IMG/VR virus record: IMGVR_UViG_3300042542_003555
Coordinates: 96,984 to 160,983 of that record
DNA from: a virus
Length of the DNA stretch: 64,000 nt
Reading direction: 5' to 3' (one strand)
The notes beneath the pieces were generated by a model. It was not told the origin of the DNA. It saw nothing but the letters and a program-made list of their open reading frames with translations, and did not search any database. Both the position numbers and the translations under genes were made by a program. Positions 6,237 to 13,364 of the stretch are shown piece by piece; the first letter of the stretch is position 1; each line of letters begins with the position of its first letter.

Positions 6237-7070
6237 TCAGAGGATTTTCGAGGTTTTCTTATAGCTCTTTCCTTTTTTACTTGTGCTGTAACCAGTTTTA
6301 CCTTTATTCCATGGTACCCAACCACTCTCAAGTTTTTTCTTCATGGCAGCTTTCATATTCTCTTTAGCTTCTTCAGACATTTTTTTACCTTTATGAGCCT
6401 CAGAAATTTTCTTTTTTGTTTCTTCTGTTGGATTCAGAGTACCATTTTTTCTTTTAGTCTCAGTAATTTTAGCACGACTTTCGGGAGACAGAGTATTGTT
6501 TCTTGTTTCAATTCCTTTCAGATATTTCTCACGAACTTCTGGTCTCCACATGGCTTCTTTGGTTTTCTTTGAGATATACTCTTTGTCCATGTTTTCGACC
6601 ATCTTTTTTCTACTCTGACGATATATCTGTTGATACTCTGAATCTTGATGTTTCTTCAGCATGATTTGACGGATTCGTTCCTTAGTCTCGTCTGTCATAT
6701 TCTTACTGGGATTACCATCAGACTTCCACAGTTCACTCAGATGTACCATGAGTTCTTTTCTCAGTTTCTCGTAGGTTTTAGAGTTTATCTTATAGTCTCT
6801 GTTGGAAGGTGTCTGTGTGAACTTATTAGCCATAGCATTATAGGCATGAAGCATCTGTATGTGTTTCTTTTTGGATAGATGCATCTTGGCTAGGAGGGCG
6901 TGAGCCATGTAATGTTCACGGGCGGTTAAAACAACAAGATTATCAGAATCATCTGACCCACCAAAGCACTTAGGAATAACATGATGAGTCTCTGTGTATC
7001 CAGATAGAGATTCTCTTTGTCTAGATTTCTCCATAAGAGAATCGTACCAGTTCTTATATTTGTCACTCAT
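6237..7070 (-). CDS. HNH homing endonuclease with NUMOD-type repeats
   Basis: 277 residues. The N-terminal part has an HNH core: THHVIPKCFGGSDDSDNLVV (about 27-46), then REHYMAHALL. The C-terminal half has repeated Lys-rich NUMOD3-like segments (TKEKISEAHKGKK-type), which grip DNA in phage homing enzymes. Such genes spread by cutting alleles that lack them. It sits free-standing between the early region and the next operon, and no intron or split gene is evident. Shine-Dalgarno is weak. Confidence 0.85.
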   Translation of the reverse strand: MSDKYKNWYDSLMEKSRQRESLSGYTETHHVIPKCFGGSDDSDNLVVLTAREHYMAHALLAKMHLSKKKHIQMLHAYNAMANKFTQTPSNRDYKINSKTYEKLRKELMVHLSELWKSDGNPSKNMTDETKERIRQIMLKKHQDSEYQQIYRQSRKKMVENMDKEYISKKTKEAMWRPEVREKYLKGIETRNNTLSPESRAKITETKRKNGTLNPTEETKKKISEAHKGKKMSEEAKENMKAAMKKKLESGWVPWNKGKTGYSTSKKGKSYKKTSKIL

Positions 7071-7072
7071 AA

Positions 7073-7258
7073 TTAAACGTATACATCAACTTTACTTGCA
7101 GATACCACAGACTCATGTTGTTTCTGCTGATGTTCTTCTAGCTTCTCTTGCTTGATAGCATTCTCTAAGCGGTCTATACGTTCTCTGTAATCTTCTATAC
7201 GCAAATCTCGTCTAACTGCTAGAAGATTAAGATAATAAGCATTATGGATTCTATTCAT
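7073..7258 (-). CDS. Small coiled-coil protein
   Basis: 61 residues from the ATG at 7258, which overlaps the stop of the zinc-ribbon gene upstream. An Arg/Glu helix (LENAIKQEKLEEHQQKQ) fills the second half. Unknown function. Confidence 0.65.
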   Translation of the reverse strand: MNRIHNAYYLNLLAVRRDLRIEDYRERIDRLENAIKQEKLEEHQQKQHESVVSASKVDVYV

Positions 7259-7763
7259 CTTTTTGTTCCCATTTCTTCCGGCGTTCTTCAGCTTCTTTTT
7301 CTTCTTGTATACCATGCTCTGTTAATTCTACATCACTTTCACAGTATGGACAAATATGTCGTGGGTCTTCAAGTTCATTACCTTCTTTGTCTGCCCAAGC
7401 CCACTCAGCATCATAGCTTTGACCAGTCCACTTACAGTTTGTACACTTGTGAGTAGGCTCTGGTTCTTTCTCTGGTGCTACCCAACTATTCGCATCACCT
7501 AACTCATAGGTAATATCATAGCCACCTTTACGAGAAGTCCAGCAGTCAGAATACTGATGCTCCCATTCTATCTCTACATCATTGTTCCAGGCGTCTTGCA
7601 TCAATTCTTCAACGTCTACTTCACCATTCTCTATGCGTACTAGCAGAGAAACGATCTGATCTTCATCGAGGTCTGGATAGATATCACTGAGTGTTTCTTC
7701 ATCTAGATAAAATGCATACTGCTCGTCTACTTGATGCCATTCGTGTTTGACTATGGTTACCAT
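7251..7763 (-). CDS. Acidic protein with a zinc ribbon
   Basis: 170 residues. The first 100 are very acidic. A treble-type zinc site, CTNCKW near 107 with CPYC near 138, follows, and then a charged helix. AGGAG precedes the ATG. The zinc ribbon suggests binding to nucleic acid or protein; no family is recognised. Confidence 0.8.
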   Translation of the reverse strand: MVTIVKHEWHQVDEQYAFYLDEETLSDIYPDLDEDQIVSLLVRIENGEVDVEELMQDAWNNDVEIEWEHQYSDCWTSRKGGYDITYELGDANSWVAPEKEPEPTHKCTNCKWTGQSYDAEWAWADKEGNELEDPRHICPYCESDVELTEHGIQEEKEAEERRKKWEQKDE

Positions 7764-7924
7764 GATTGCTCCTTCTCTCGTAGTTTCTCAATCTCATCAG
7801 CAGCTTCTTCTAGCAGGTCAGCTATTCTGTCAGGCTGTCCTTCTTGTACCGATTTTCTAGAAGGTATCTGACGGCGTATCTCTGCTCTCTTACGAAGTCT
7901 GTACACTAAGTCATTTTCGTTCAT
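7757..7924 (-). CDS. Small helical protein
   Basis: 55 residues starting MNENDLVYRLRKRAEIRRQI, with the phrase RIADLLEEAADEIEKLR typical of small phage early proteins. It overlaps neighbours on both sides by a few bases, which supports expression. Unknown function. Confidence 0.75.
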   Translation of the reverse strand: MNENDLVYRLRKRAEIRRQIPSRKSVQEGQPDRIADLLEEAADEIEKLREKEQSW

Positions 7925-8124
7925 TGATTTACTCCGAAATACTTTAGAATTTTATCAGCACAATAATGACCATCCATTCCTTTATCACCTAGTTCTTCAC
8001 ATATACTTAAACATTCATAGATAATCAACTCGGCGAACTTTTGAAATAATATTGAATTACTTCCCATATAATTTACTGGATTGAATCCAGCATCTTCAGC
8101 AAGTTCTTTTATTCGGTCGTTCAT
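7921..8124 (-). CDS. Paralogous small protein, member 1
   Basis: 67 residues: MNDRIKELAEDAGF, then FAELIIYECLSICEEL, then ILKYFGV. The same plan recurs at 8542-8751, 9205-9426 and 9889-10137. Such proteins are scattered through T4-like phages without a known function. ATGA overlap with the following gene. Confidence 0.8.
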   Translation of the reverse strand: MNDRIKELAEDAGFNPVNYMGSNSILFQKFAELIIYECLSICEELGDKGMDGHYCADKILKYFGVNQ

Positions 8125-8345
8125 ACAGAATACTCCATCTTCACTTCAATACAGGTACCTTCTAGTGTTTTGATATTACCTTTGTTACCTTTGCCAGCTT
8201 TCTTCACTAATTCTTTCATGTGCTGCTTTTGCAGTTCTACATTGTCTCGGCATTGTTTCTCTGACCGATAGGTTTGTGTTGACTGCATGAACTCACAATT
8301 GCTATTGATACAAATGAATAATACGGGTATAAAAATAAACATCAC
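8121..8345 (-). CDS. Small exported or membrane-anchored protein
   Basis: 74 residues: hydrophobic start MMFIFIPVLFICINSNCEF, then a charged Lys-rich domain with two more Cys. The start is a signal or anchor segment. Overlaps both neighbours by four bases. Unknown function. Confidence 0.75.
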   Translation of the reverse strand: MMFIFIPVLFICINSNCEFMQSTQTYRSEKQCRDNVELQKQHMKELVKKAGKGNKGNIKTLEGTCIEVKMEYSV

Positions 8346-8545
8346 ATATTCACCTTAATAGCGCATTTCTCACAGAGTTGTCTGTGCATATAGACAGCTT
8401 GTTCAAAGGTAGAAGATACTGACCATTTCTCAGTATATCCACCACCGTGATTGTATAGATGAGTCTCATAGCAATCAACATCAAATCCAAGATATGCTGT
8501 AATTATTGATTGTGCATGGTTGTTAGATACAAACAGAATCTTCAT
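8342..8545 (-). CDS. Small protein, unknown
   Basis: 67 residues beginning MKILFVSNNHAQSIITAYLG, with several Cys and His. Four-base overlaps on both sides tie it to the operon. No family recognised. Confidence 0.75.
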   Translation of the reverse strand: MKILFVSNNHAQSIITAYLGFDVDCYETHLYNHGGGYTEKWSVSSTFEQAVYMHRQLCEKCAIKVNM

Positions 8546-8751
8546 TCTTTCATTCCAAAGTGTTCTTCAATATACCCTGCGGCTTTTAACTGACCAGCAT
8601 ACAGTTCATCATTCATACCACGATTGTAGCACTGATCTAAGCATTCTCTGATAATCAACTCAGCGATAACTTCAATTCTGTGTTGGCAATCCTCAGAGAT
8701 ATATTTGTGAGTACCAGACTGAAGCATGATTTCTTTGAGTCTTTTATTCAT
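8542..8751 (-). CDS. Paralogous small protein, member 2
   Basis: 69 residues from MNKRLKEIMLQSG, then IAELIIRECLDQC and IEEHFGMKE. It aligns by eye with member 1 at 7921-8124 over most of its length. A longer start at 8790 is rejected because it would run through the neighbouring gene. Confidence 0.75.
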   Translation of the reverse strand: MNKRLKEIMLQSGTHKYISEDCQHRIEVIAELIIRECLDQCYNRGMNDELYAGQLKAAGYIEEHFGMKE

Positions 8752-8752
8752 T

Positions 8753-8863
8753 CTATATTTCTTGGAGGGCGTACTTATGGGCGGTCCCAACTATCATACC
8801 AGTGTCAGTATCATAGTAATACCACTTAGCGTTTCTCTCACGCCATTCATAGGTTTTGTTCAT
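8753..8863 (-). CDS. 36-residue aromatic protein
   Basis: Starts MNKTYEWRERNAKWYYYDTD and continues TGMIVG. Small phage proteins with this WYYYD...TG pattern are familiar to me, but no function is known. It ends two bases before the next start. Confidence 0.65.
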   Translation of the reverse strand: MNKTYEWRERNAKWYYYDTDTGMIVGTAHKYALQEI

Positions 8864-9008
8864 TAACTTCTTTCTTTAGAAAAACTCTGGAGAATTCTGA
8901 TTTGAATCCATTAACTTCTCGTTTAAATTCATTGTGAGCATCTATAGTTGCTTTTTGTACTGTGGAGCATCCAGATAACAACAAACAGATTAAAAGTAGT
9001 GTTTTCAT
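8847..9008 (-). CDS. Small lipoprotein
   Basis: 53 residues. MKTLLLICLLLSGC is a signal peptide with a lipobox (LSGC, Cys14), followed by a short helical tail. It would be lipid-anchored after processing. Size and plan are like Rz1-type outer-membrane spanins or small superinfection-exclusion lipoproteins; the early location favours the latter. Start overlaps the upstream stop (TAATG). Confidence 0.72.
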   Translation of the reverse strand: MKTLLLICLLLSGCSTVQKATIDAHNEFKREVNGFKSEFSRVFLKKEVNEQNL

Positions 9009-9208
9009 TACCAATCCGTTTCATCAACAAGGGATGCAGTAACTTTCAAAGGAGTACCATGAATTTCTGTTTCCCATTGCATCTCTAGTGTATAACCAAT
9101 ACCAGAATGGTTGTTATAGATTAAATCAAAACCTTGTTTGATATCGTGCTTCTCCACAAGTTCATTAATAATCTTGAGGTCAGCAATGTTCACGGATAGT
9201 TTAGTCAT
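9008..9208 (-). CDS. Small early protein
   Basis: 66 residues, no motif recognised. ATGA-type overlap with the upstream gene and TAATG with the lipoprotein. Unknown function. Confidence 0.75.
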   Translation of the reverse strand: MTKLSVNIADLKIINELVEKHDIKQGFDLIYNNHSGIGYTLEMQWETEIHGTPLKVTASLVDETDW

Positions 9209-9426
9209 TTGAGATTCCTATCAATTAAAAAACGAACATAATCAATATCACCTTCTGCTTCTTGTATATAGGTTTCTATTTCTTTTATAAACAAATCAAC
9301 AAACTTCTGTAGTTCATAGTCATAGTTGGATGACCAGTCAATGGTTGCACCATCTGGCTTCCATGGTTCATCTTCCCACATAGCGAAGCCAGCATCTTCT
9401 GCCAATTTTAAAATTATTGGATTCAC
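9205..9426 (-). CDS. Paralogous small protein, member 3
   Basis: 73 residues: MNPIILKLAEDAGF, then FVDLFIKEIETYI. The conserved N-terminal LAEDAGF and the central LFIKE helix match the family at 7921, 8542 and 9889; the C-terminal FG motif is missing. Four-base overlaps on both sides. Confidence 0.75.
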   Translation of the reverse strand: MNPIILKLAEDAGFAMWEDEPWKPDGATIDWSSNYDYELQKFVDLFIKEIETYIQEAEGDIDYVRFLIDRNLK

Positions 9427-9692
9427 AGGTTACTCCACTTTTTTAGTTTGTCACGTTTTTGATCTTTATAAAATTCCAAATCAGCTTCTTTGAGAATATT
9501 ATTCTTAATGCAGATATCAATCATACAGAGCAAGTCACCAACTTCTTTATTGAGTAATTGATCATTGTATTCTGCCGTGATAGGATTATAACCCCGTAGA
9601 CCAAAACGATGCATCTTTGAGATAACTTGAATAACTTCTGCACATTCTTCTTGCAGAATCACCAAAGCTTCATCACATTGCAACACACTCAT
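9423..9692 (-). CDS. MazG-like nucleotide pyrophosphohydrolase
   Basis: 89 residues. EECAEVIQ (about 15-22) and EVGDLLCMIDI (about 50-60) give the two metal-binding helices (E-x-x-E and E-x-x-D) of the MazG/all-alpha NTP-pyrophosphatase fold. These enzymes hydrolyse (d)NTPs, or reported alarmones, to the monophosphate. In phages they are thought to tune nucleotide pools or ppGpp signalling; the substrate here cannot be told. Confidence 0.82.
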   Translation of the reverse strand: MSVLQCDEALVILQEECAEVIQVISKMHRFGLRGYNPITAEYNDQLLNKEVGDLLCMIDICIKNNILKEADLEFYKDQKRDKLKKWSNL

Positions 9693-9889
9693 TTCAGTAC
9701 ACTCTTGTCAATGCAATGAAAGCTTTCCATTCCTTTTACCATAATACCATTTTTAGTTTTACAGTCATCTGCTTGGTTTCTTGTCGATTCTCCCACAAGC
9801 CAAGAAACACCAAGAATCATTGCCATTGCAACACCAAAGACAACAAGAATGTGTAACCAAGGTCTAGATTCGTATTGAAAATCAGTCAT
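9689..9889 (-). CDS. Single-span membrane protein
   Basis: 66 residues: short cytoplasmic start, one membrane segment (about 11-32), then a tail with two Cys that could form a periplasmic disulfide. Four-base overlap with the MazG-like gene. Unknown function. Confidence 0.75.
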   Translation of the reverse strand: MTDFQYESRPWLHILVVFGVAMAMILGVSWLVGESTRNQADDCKTKNGIMVKGMESFHCIDKSVLK

Positions 9890-10137
9890 TATAATATCCC
9901 AAATTCGTTTTTAATCGCACTCACGTAAACTCCTGCACTTTTGCCATAATGGAAGCCTGCAGGAATTTTCTCTTGCTCTTGCATGATTCTGAATACTTCT
10001 TGTAGAATCTTTCTACCATAATCTTCAACTTCATCAACGTCCGCCCAACTTGCAACAAAGCACTCTCTAGGCGTTTCATTATCAATATAATTCAAAAGGC
10101 CAGCATCAAGAGCAAGTTTTTCAAACTTCTCGTTCAT
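9889..10137 (-). CDS. Paralogous small protein, member 4
   Basis: 82 residues: MNEKFEKLALDAGL, a middle YGRKILQEVFRIM helix and AIKNEFGIL at the end. Most divergent and longest member of the family. Starts at the stop of the next gene's frame. Confidence 0.72.
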   Translation of the reverse strand: MNEKFEKLALDAGLLNYIDNETPRECFVASWADVDEVEDYGRKILQEVFRIMQEQEKIPAGFHYGKSAGVYVSAIKNEFGIL

Positions 10138-10304
10138 GATCTACACACAACTTGAATTTCGGATGCGTTCATACCTTTTTCAATCGCTTTTAGTCTACAT
10201 TCATGAATAAGTGAATTTGAAATTATAGATGCAGCAAACATTAATCCAAAAAAGACTAAAATGCCAACAACGAAAACTAAAGATTCTTTAATACTGTCAG
10301 TCAT
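10134..10304 (-). CDS. Single-span membrane protein
   Basis: 56 residues: one hydrophobic segment (about 9-31), then a short tail with two Cys (HECRLKAIEKG, VVCRS), like its neighbour at 9689-9889. It overlaps both flanking genes by a few bases. The shared plan (one span, two Cys outside) suggests a related role. Confidence 0.7.
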   Translation of the reverse strand: MTDSIKESLVFVVGILVFFGLMFAASIISNSLIHECRLKAIEKGMNASEIQVVCRS

Positions 10305-10458
10305 GATTCACTCCTTGTAATGTTTTCTCTTTAAATGCTCTATGCATTGCTTTACGCCATTTTACTTTCTGTCTCTTGGGAAGAGCATTGTAAATGGTAT
10401 GAAGCTGCTTAGATTCTTTTTCATCTGTAACAAACTTAAAAAACTTAGGACTTGCCAT
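10297..10458 (-). CDS. Small basic protein
   Basis: 53 residues, Lys/Arg-rich (KRQKVKWRKAMHRAFKEK). The ATG at 10458 is chosen because AGGAG precedes it. Probably nucleic-acid binding by charge. Unknown function. Confidence 0.7.
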   Translation of the reverse strand: MASPKFFKFVTDEKESKQLHTIYNALPKRQKVKWRKAMHRAFKEKTLQGVNHD

Positions 10459-10591
10459 CCTCTTTCTCCTTTGCTGCTTGCTTATAAGCTTCAAGTATTT
10501 CAAATAACGAAACTTTTTCTTCCCAATAATCAGAATAGATTACTGGTTCTGTATTTGCTTCTGGTTTCTTAAACGGGATGATGTTGGACAT
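10445..10591 (-). CDS. Small helical protein
   Basis: 48 residues from MSNIIPFKKPEANTEPVIYS. The longer frame to 10702 lies inside the upstream gene and is not used. Overlaps the next gene by 14 bases. Unknown function. Confidence 0.6.
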   Translation of the reverse strand: MSNIIPFKKPEANTEPVIYSDYWEEKVSLFEILEAYKQAAKEKEDGKS

Positions 10592-10943
10592 AATGATCAT
10601 CACACAATGTTCTGACCCATGAAGCATCTCGGCGCTTACCAGGATTACCACAAACTTCACATACATGAATAGATATTTTTTCTGCCATGTCAATAAGACC
10701 ATTCATGTATTCATCTGTGTTATCGGCATAGAATCGTAGACCACCAAACTTCTCTTTGATTTGTGCTACTCTAGGATAATCAACGTTTGATTGTTTAGCA
10801 GCATCATATATCTTTTTTGATAGTATGTCTACAAGGTCAAACCATCCTTTGTCTATGTAAATACCACAATAGACATTTTCATACATCTCAGGATAATTTT
10901 CTTTGAGATGTTTTTCAAATTCATCTAGGTTATTAATGTGCAT
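10569..10943 (-). CDS. Conserved phage protein with zinc site
   Basis: 124 residues. KEKFGGLRFY (about 63-72) and a later CEVCGNPGKRR (about 94-104), with a further Cys and His pair (LCDDHY), form a probable zinc site. The FGGLRFY plus CxxCG plan is common among phage hypothetical proteins. Function unknown. Confidence 0.8.
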   Translation of the reverse strand: MHINNLDEFEKHLKENYPEMYENVYCGIYIDKGWFDLVDILSKKIYDAAKQSNVDYPRVAQIKEKFGGLRFYADNTDEYMNGLIDMAEKISIHVCEVCGNPGKRRDASWVRTLCDDHYVQHHPV

Positions 10944-11145
10944 AGTCTAAAGTTCTCCGTGATACTTCTATCCACTCTGGTCTTGGTGCGCCTGCTGCAT
11001 CAAGAGTCATCATATATTCTTCTGTTACTTGCCAAGTTTCTAACCAAACTATATACTCACCAACAATAGTAGGAAGTAATGCAAATTCTTTTAAATGACG
11101 AATATCGCCTATCTTCGGTTCAGGATTTTTTAGTTTCCATCTCAT
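10933..11145 (-). CDS. Conserved small phage protein
   Basis: 70 residues. The phrase PKIGDIRHLKEFALLPTIV followed by VWLETWQV is a pattern of small proteins found across many phages. No function is known. ATGA overlap with the next gene. Confidence 0.8.
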   Translation of the reverse strand: MRWKLKNPEPKIGDIRHLKEFALLPTIVGEYIVWLETWQVTEEYMMTLDAAGAPRPEWIEVSRRTLDYAH

Positions 11146-11387
11146 GCTGATTCATCTCCATCATATGGATTCAAATACGCATTTATCTTCCTGTTAGCTT
11201 CTTCAAGTGATATAGCATAGACAGTAAATGTCATCACACCTTTAGCATTGATAGAAATGTTAAAAGGTACAGGACCACCACGAAATTCAAAGTCATCGGG
11301 CACAGGTCGCATAATACGAAACTGCTGCGACTGCTTCATTCGATCAATGATTTCGCTAGTTAGCTGGCTGGGAGTTTTATCGTTCAT
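11142..11387 (-). CDS. Small protein, first gene of the 11.4-kb operon
   Basis: 81 residues. The middle (FNISINAKGVMTFTVYAISL) looks like a beta sheet and the end is acidic. It directly follows a good promoter (11394-11422), though no strong ribosome site is seen. Unknown function. Confidence 0.75.
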   Translation of the reverse strand: MNDKTPSQLTSEIIDRMKQSQQFRIMRPVPDDFEFRGGPVPFNISINAKGVMTFTVYAISLEEANRKINAYLNPYDGDESA

Positions 11388-11393
11388 AGTGAT

Positions 11394-11422
11394 ATCATAT
11401 CAAAGAAGAAGTGAATTGTCAA
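11394..11422 (-). promoter_or_regulatory. Sigma70 promoter of the small-gene operon
   Basis: TTGACA (11417-11422), 17 bases, TATGAT (11394-11399). It overlaps the stop of the cupin gene, and would drive the overlapping chain of small genes from 11387 leftward. Confidence 0.85.
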
Positions 11423-11781
11423 GACTGTTTTTGTGAATCTCCTGGCATAATTCTATAGTTGTCTTCCACAGAATCTGGTGTTGATACTTCAATAATCGCA
11501 CCTTCTTCAAAACATACCAATTGATGAGGCACTAGAGGAGGATTATGCCAAGTTGATCCTTTAGTTAGTCTTGTGTGTTTCATTACTGAATCTTTTGTAT
11601 CTATCCAGTTTACTTGAAAATCACCAGATAACACATACCAAGTTTCATCTTTCTGTGCATGAAAGTGCATACTGAATTTAGCACCTTTGTTGAAGTGCAT
11701 CATCTTACCACAATACTTATCGTTGGTTGCCCAGATTTCTTCGTGACCCCAACCTTTTTCTACTTTACCCGATAGCCTCAT
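11419..11781 (-). CDS. Cupin-fold protein, sugar-phosphate isomerase type
   Basis: 120 residues. One cupin domain: HFNKGAKFSMHFHAQKDETW gives the metal ligands (HxH...E) and YVLSGDFQVNW the next strands; a second half-motif HNPPLVPHQL holds the last His. Closest in plan to the C-terminal domain of type II mannose-6-phosphate isomerases and small sugar cupins. The ATG at 11781 overlaps the kinase stop; it belongs to the ADP-heptose cassette. The actual substrate is not known. Confidence 0.8.
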   Translation of the reverse strand: MRLSGKVEKGWGHEEIWATNDKYCGKMMHFNKGAKFSMHFHAQKDETWYVLSGDFQVNWIDTKDSVMKHTRLTKGSTWHNPPLVPHQLVCFEEGAIIEVSTPDSVEDNYRIMPGDSQKQS

Positions 11782-12532
11782 ATATTTCCTCTTTTGTTGG
11801 TGCATATACTCCAAGGTGTTGCACAGTTAATGATGCTGCTATGTTTGCATAGTTGATTGCAATTTGCATATCTTTTGATTCACAGTAGTATACTGCAAGT
11901 GCTGCTAAAAATGTATCACCCGCACCACAAGCATCAGCAACATTTACTTGTGGACAAGGATAATGATTTCCTTTATATCTTGCTCCATTCTTACCATCTG
12001 TAACTATTACATTTCTGTGAAATGAAGTTACCTTTTTACTTTCGGGTGAGTTGATTTTGATAAAAACATTGACTGGAGGAAATATTTGATCAAATTTTTC
12101 AAGATCCGTTTTCTTCGTATCTATGAATATTGGCAGAGAACTATACGCATTAATAATATGTTTTATATTCTTATAATCCAAACTTCCTTTACCATAATCA
12201 GAGATGACAATACAATCATATTCTTTATGAGGAATATCATTTATTGAAATAGGATCAGAAATTGCATCTTCATCTAGTCTAAGAAGTTGATGCCCACTCT
12301 TTTCATCAATGAATCTAGTTTTAACAGAAACTTTATTTCCTACGACTTCGGTGATATTAACACCAAGTGACTGTAAGTTCTTAGAAACATTTGCTGCCAT
12401 ACCAGCAAGTTTTTTGGTGTGGGTGAGTTCCAGAACAGGTACGGGAGCTTCTGGACTTATTCGGTTTACATTACCATAATGATAAACATCATCACAGATA
12501 TCACCGACTAGTAATACGTTTAATCGTTTCAC
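11765..12532 (-). CDS. Heptose 7-phosphate kinase-like (HldE domain I)
   Basis: 255 residues, PfkB/ribokinase family. The active-site signature is ADACGAGDTFLAAL near residue 200, with the Asp base in GAGD, and the N-terminal substrate part reads ISPEAPVPV, as in RfaE/HldE domain I. That enzyme phosphorylates D-glycero-D-manno-heptose 7-phosphate at C1. It is somewhat shorter than HldE domain I (about 315), with a compressed middle. Domain II is a separate gene next door (12501-12893), overlapping by 32 bases. Confidence 0.82.
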   Translation of the reverse strand: MKRLNVLLVGDICDDVYHYGNVNRISPEAPVPVLELTHTKKLAGMAANVSKNLQSLGVNITEVVGNKVSVKTRFIDEKSGHQLLRLDEDAISDPISINDIPHKEYDCIVISDYGKGSLDYKNIKHIINAYSSLPIFIDTKKTDLEKFDQIFPPVNVFIKINSPESKKVTSFHRNVIVTDGKNGARYKGNHYPCPQVNVADACGAGDTFLAALAVYYCESKDMQIAINYANIAASLTVQHLGVYAPTKEEIYEAIG

Positions 12533-12893
12533 TTGTTGAATATCCTTCTACCAAATCAAAAAATATAATCTCTTTACATACTTCTTGTCCTACAATATCT
12601 TTACCTATGTAGTCACTACCTTTAACCATTGCATCATGTTTTGATATTAATTCAATAAGTTCTTCATCAGTATCAAAACAAACAACAGCGTTTACACTTC
12701 TTAGGTGCATCAACATTAACATTCTGTTAACGCAAGAATTAACCGGTCTTGTATGACCCTTTAATCGTTTTACTCTTGTATCAGTATCTACTGCCACAGT
12801 TAGGAAGTCTCCCTGTTCACGGGCAAATAATAATAATTCAAGATGACCTCTATGTAATATATCAAAGGTACCATTGACGAATATTTTTCTCAT
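12501..12893 (-). CDS. Heptose 1-phosphate adenylyltransferase (HldE domain II)
   Basis: 130 residues. NGTFDILHRGHLELL (7-21) is the cytidylyltransferase HxGH signature and VKGSDYIGKDIVGQE the second conserved part, as in RfaE/HldE domain II. It would form ADP-heptose from ATP and heptose 1-phosphate. In enterobacteria both activities are one fused protein; here they are two overlapping genes in the order domain II, domain I. Confidence 0.85.
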   Translation of the reverse strand: MRKIFVNGTFDILHRGHLELLLFAREQGDFLTVAVDTDTRVKRLKGHTRPVNSCVNRMLMLMHLRSVNAVVCFDTDEELIELISKHDAMVKGSDYIGKDIVGQEVCKEIIFFDLVEGYSTSETIKRITSR

Positions 12894-13168
12894 TCTTCGT
12901 GTAATTTCCTTTGCTTGTGGCTTTTTTCTTGCATGGTTTCTTCTTCGAATACTTTTCTTGGATTAGCACACATATGACACTTTGGATCACCGCAGTTGAA
13001 AATATGTTTCTTATGATTTCTATGAGGCTGCAAAAGATAACGCCAGTTGTGCATTGTGCTGCTTAGTTTGTGATAACCATAGTCTTTTGCCAATTGTACT
13101 TGTTTTTTAATCTTTGTTTCTTTTTGATGAATTCTTTTGGAGTGTTTCTCTTTTGTTTCTTGGTCCAT
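12890..13168 (-). CDS. Basic phage protein with Cys/His cluster
   Basis: 92 residues. The core reads WRYLLQPHRNHKKHIFNCGD followed by PKCHMCANPRK: CGDPKCHMC is a zinc-binding knuckle. Proteins with this core recur in T4-like phages of aquatic bacteria. The basic ends suit nucleic-acid contact. ATGA overlap with the adenylyltransferase gene. Confidence 0.78.
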   Translation of the reverse strand: MDQETKEKHSKRIHQKETKIKKQVQLAKDYGYHKLSSTMHNWRYLLQPHRNHKKHIFNCGDPKCHMCANPRKVFEEETMQEKSHKQRKLHEE

Positions 13169-13172
13169 TTTT

Positions 13173-13364
13173 TTACTCGGCTAAGAAAACGGGTGTTGTT
13201 CCTTCATGTACAAAATCTTCAGCTATTTGTTCTGCATCATTTATTCTTGTCTTGTTGATTCTTTGTATATGTTTTCCATCAACAAAAAAATCAATCATAT
13301 AAGTATCTGAAAATTTTGATACAGTTGCTTTTCTATTATCAACCTGATATTCCGACAGTAGCAT
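13173..13364 (-). CDS. Small protein, unknown
   Basis: 63 residues, alternating hydrophobic pattern (YMIDFFVDGKHIQR) suggesting a small beta-alpha domain. Overlaps the end of the epimerase gene by 26 bases in another frame. Unknown function. Confidence 0.65.
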   Translation of the reverse strand: MLLSEYQVDNRKATVSKFSDTYMIDFFVDGKHIQRINKTRINDAEQIAEDFVHEGTTPVFLAE

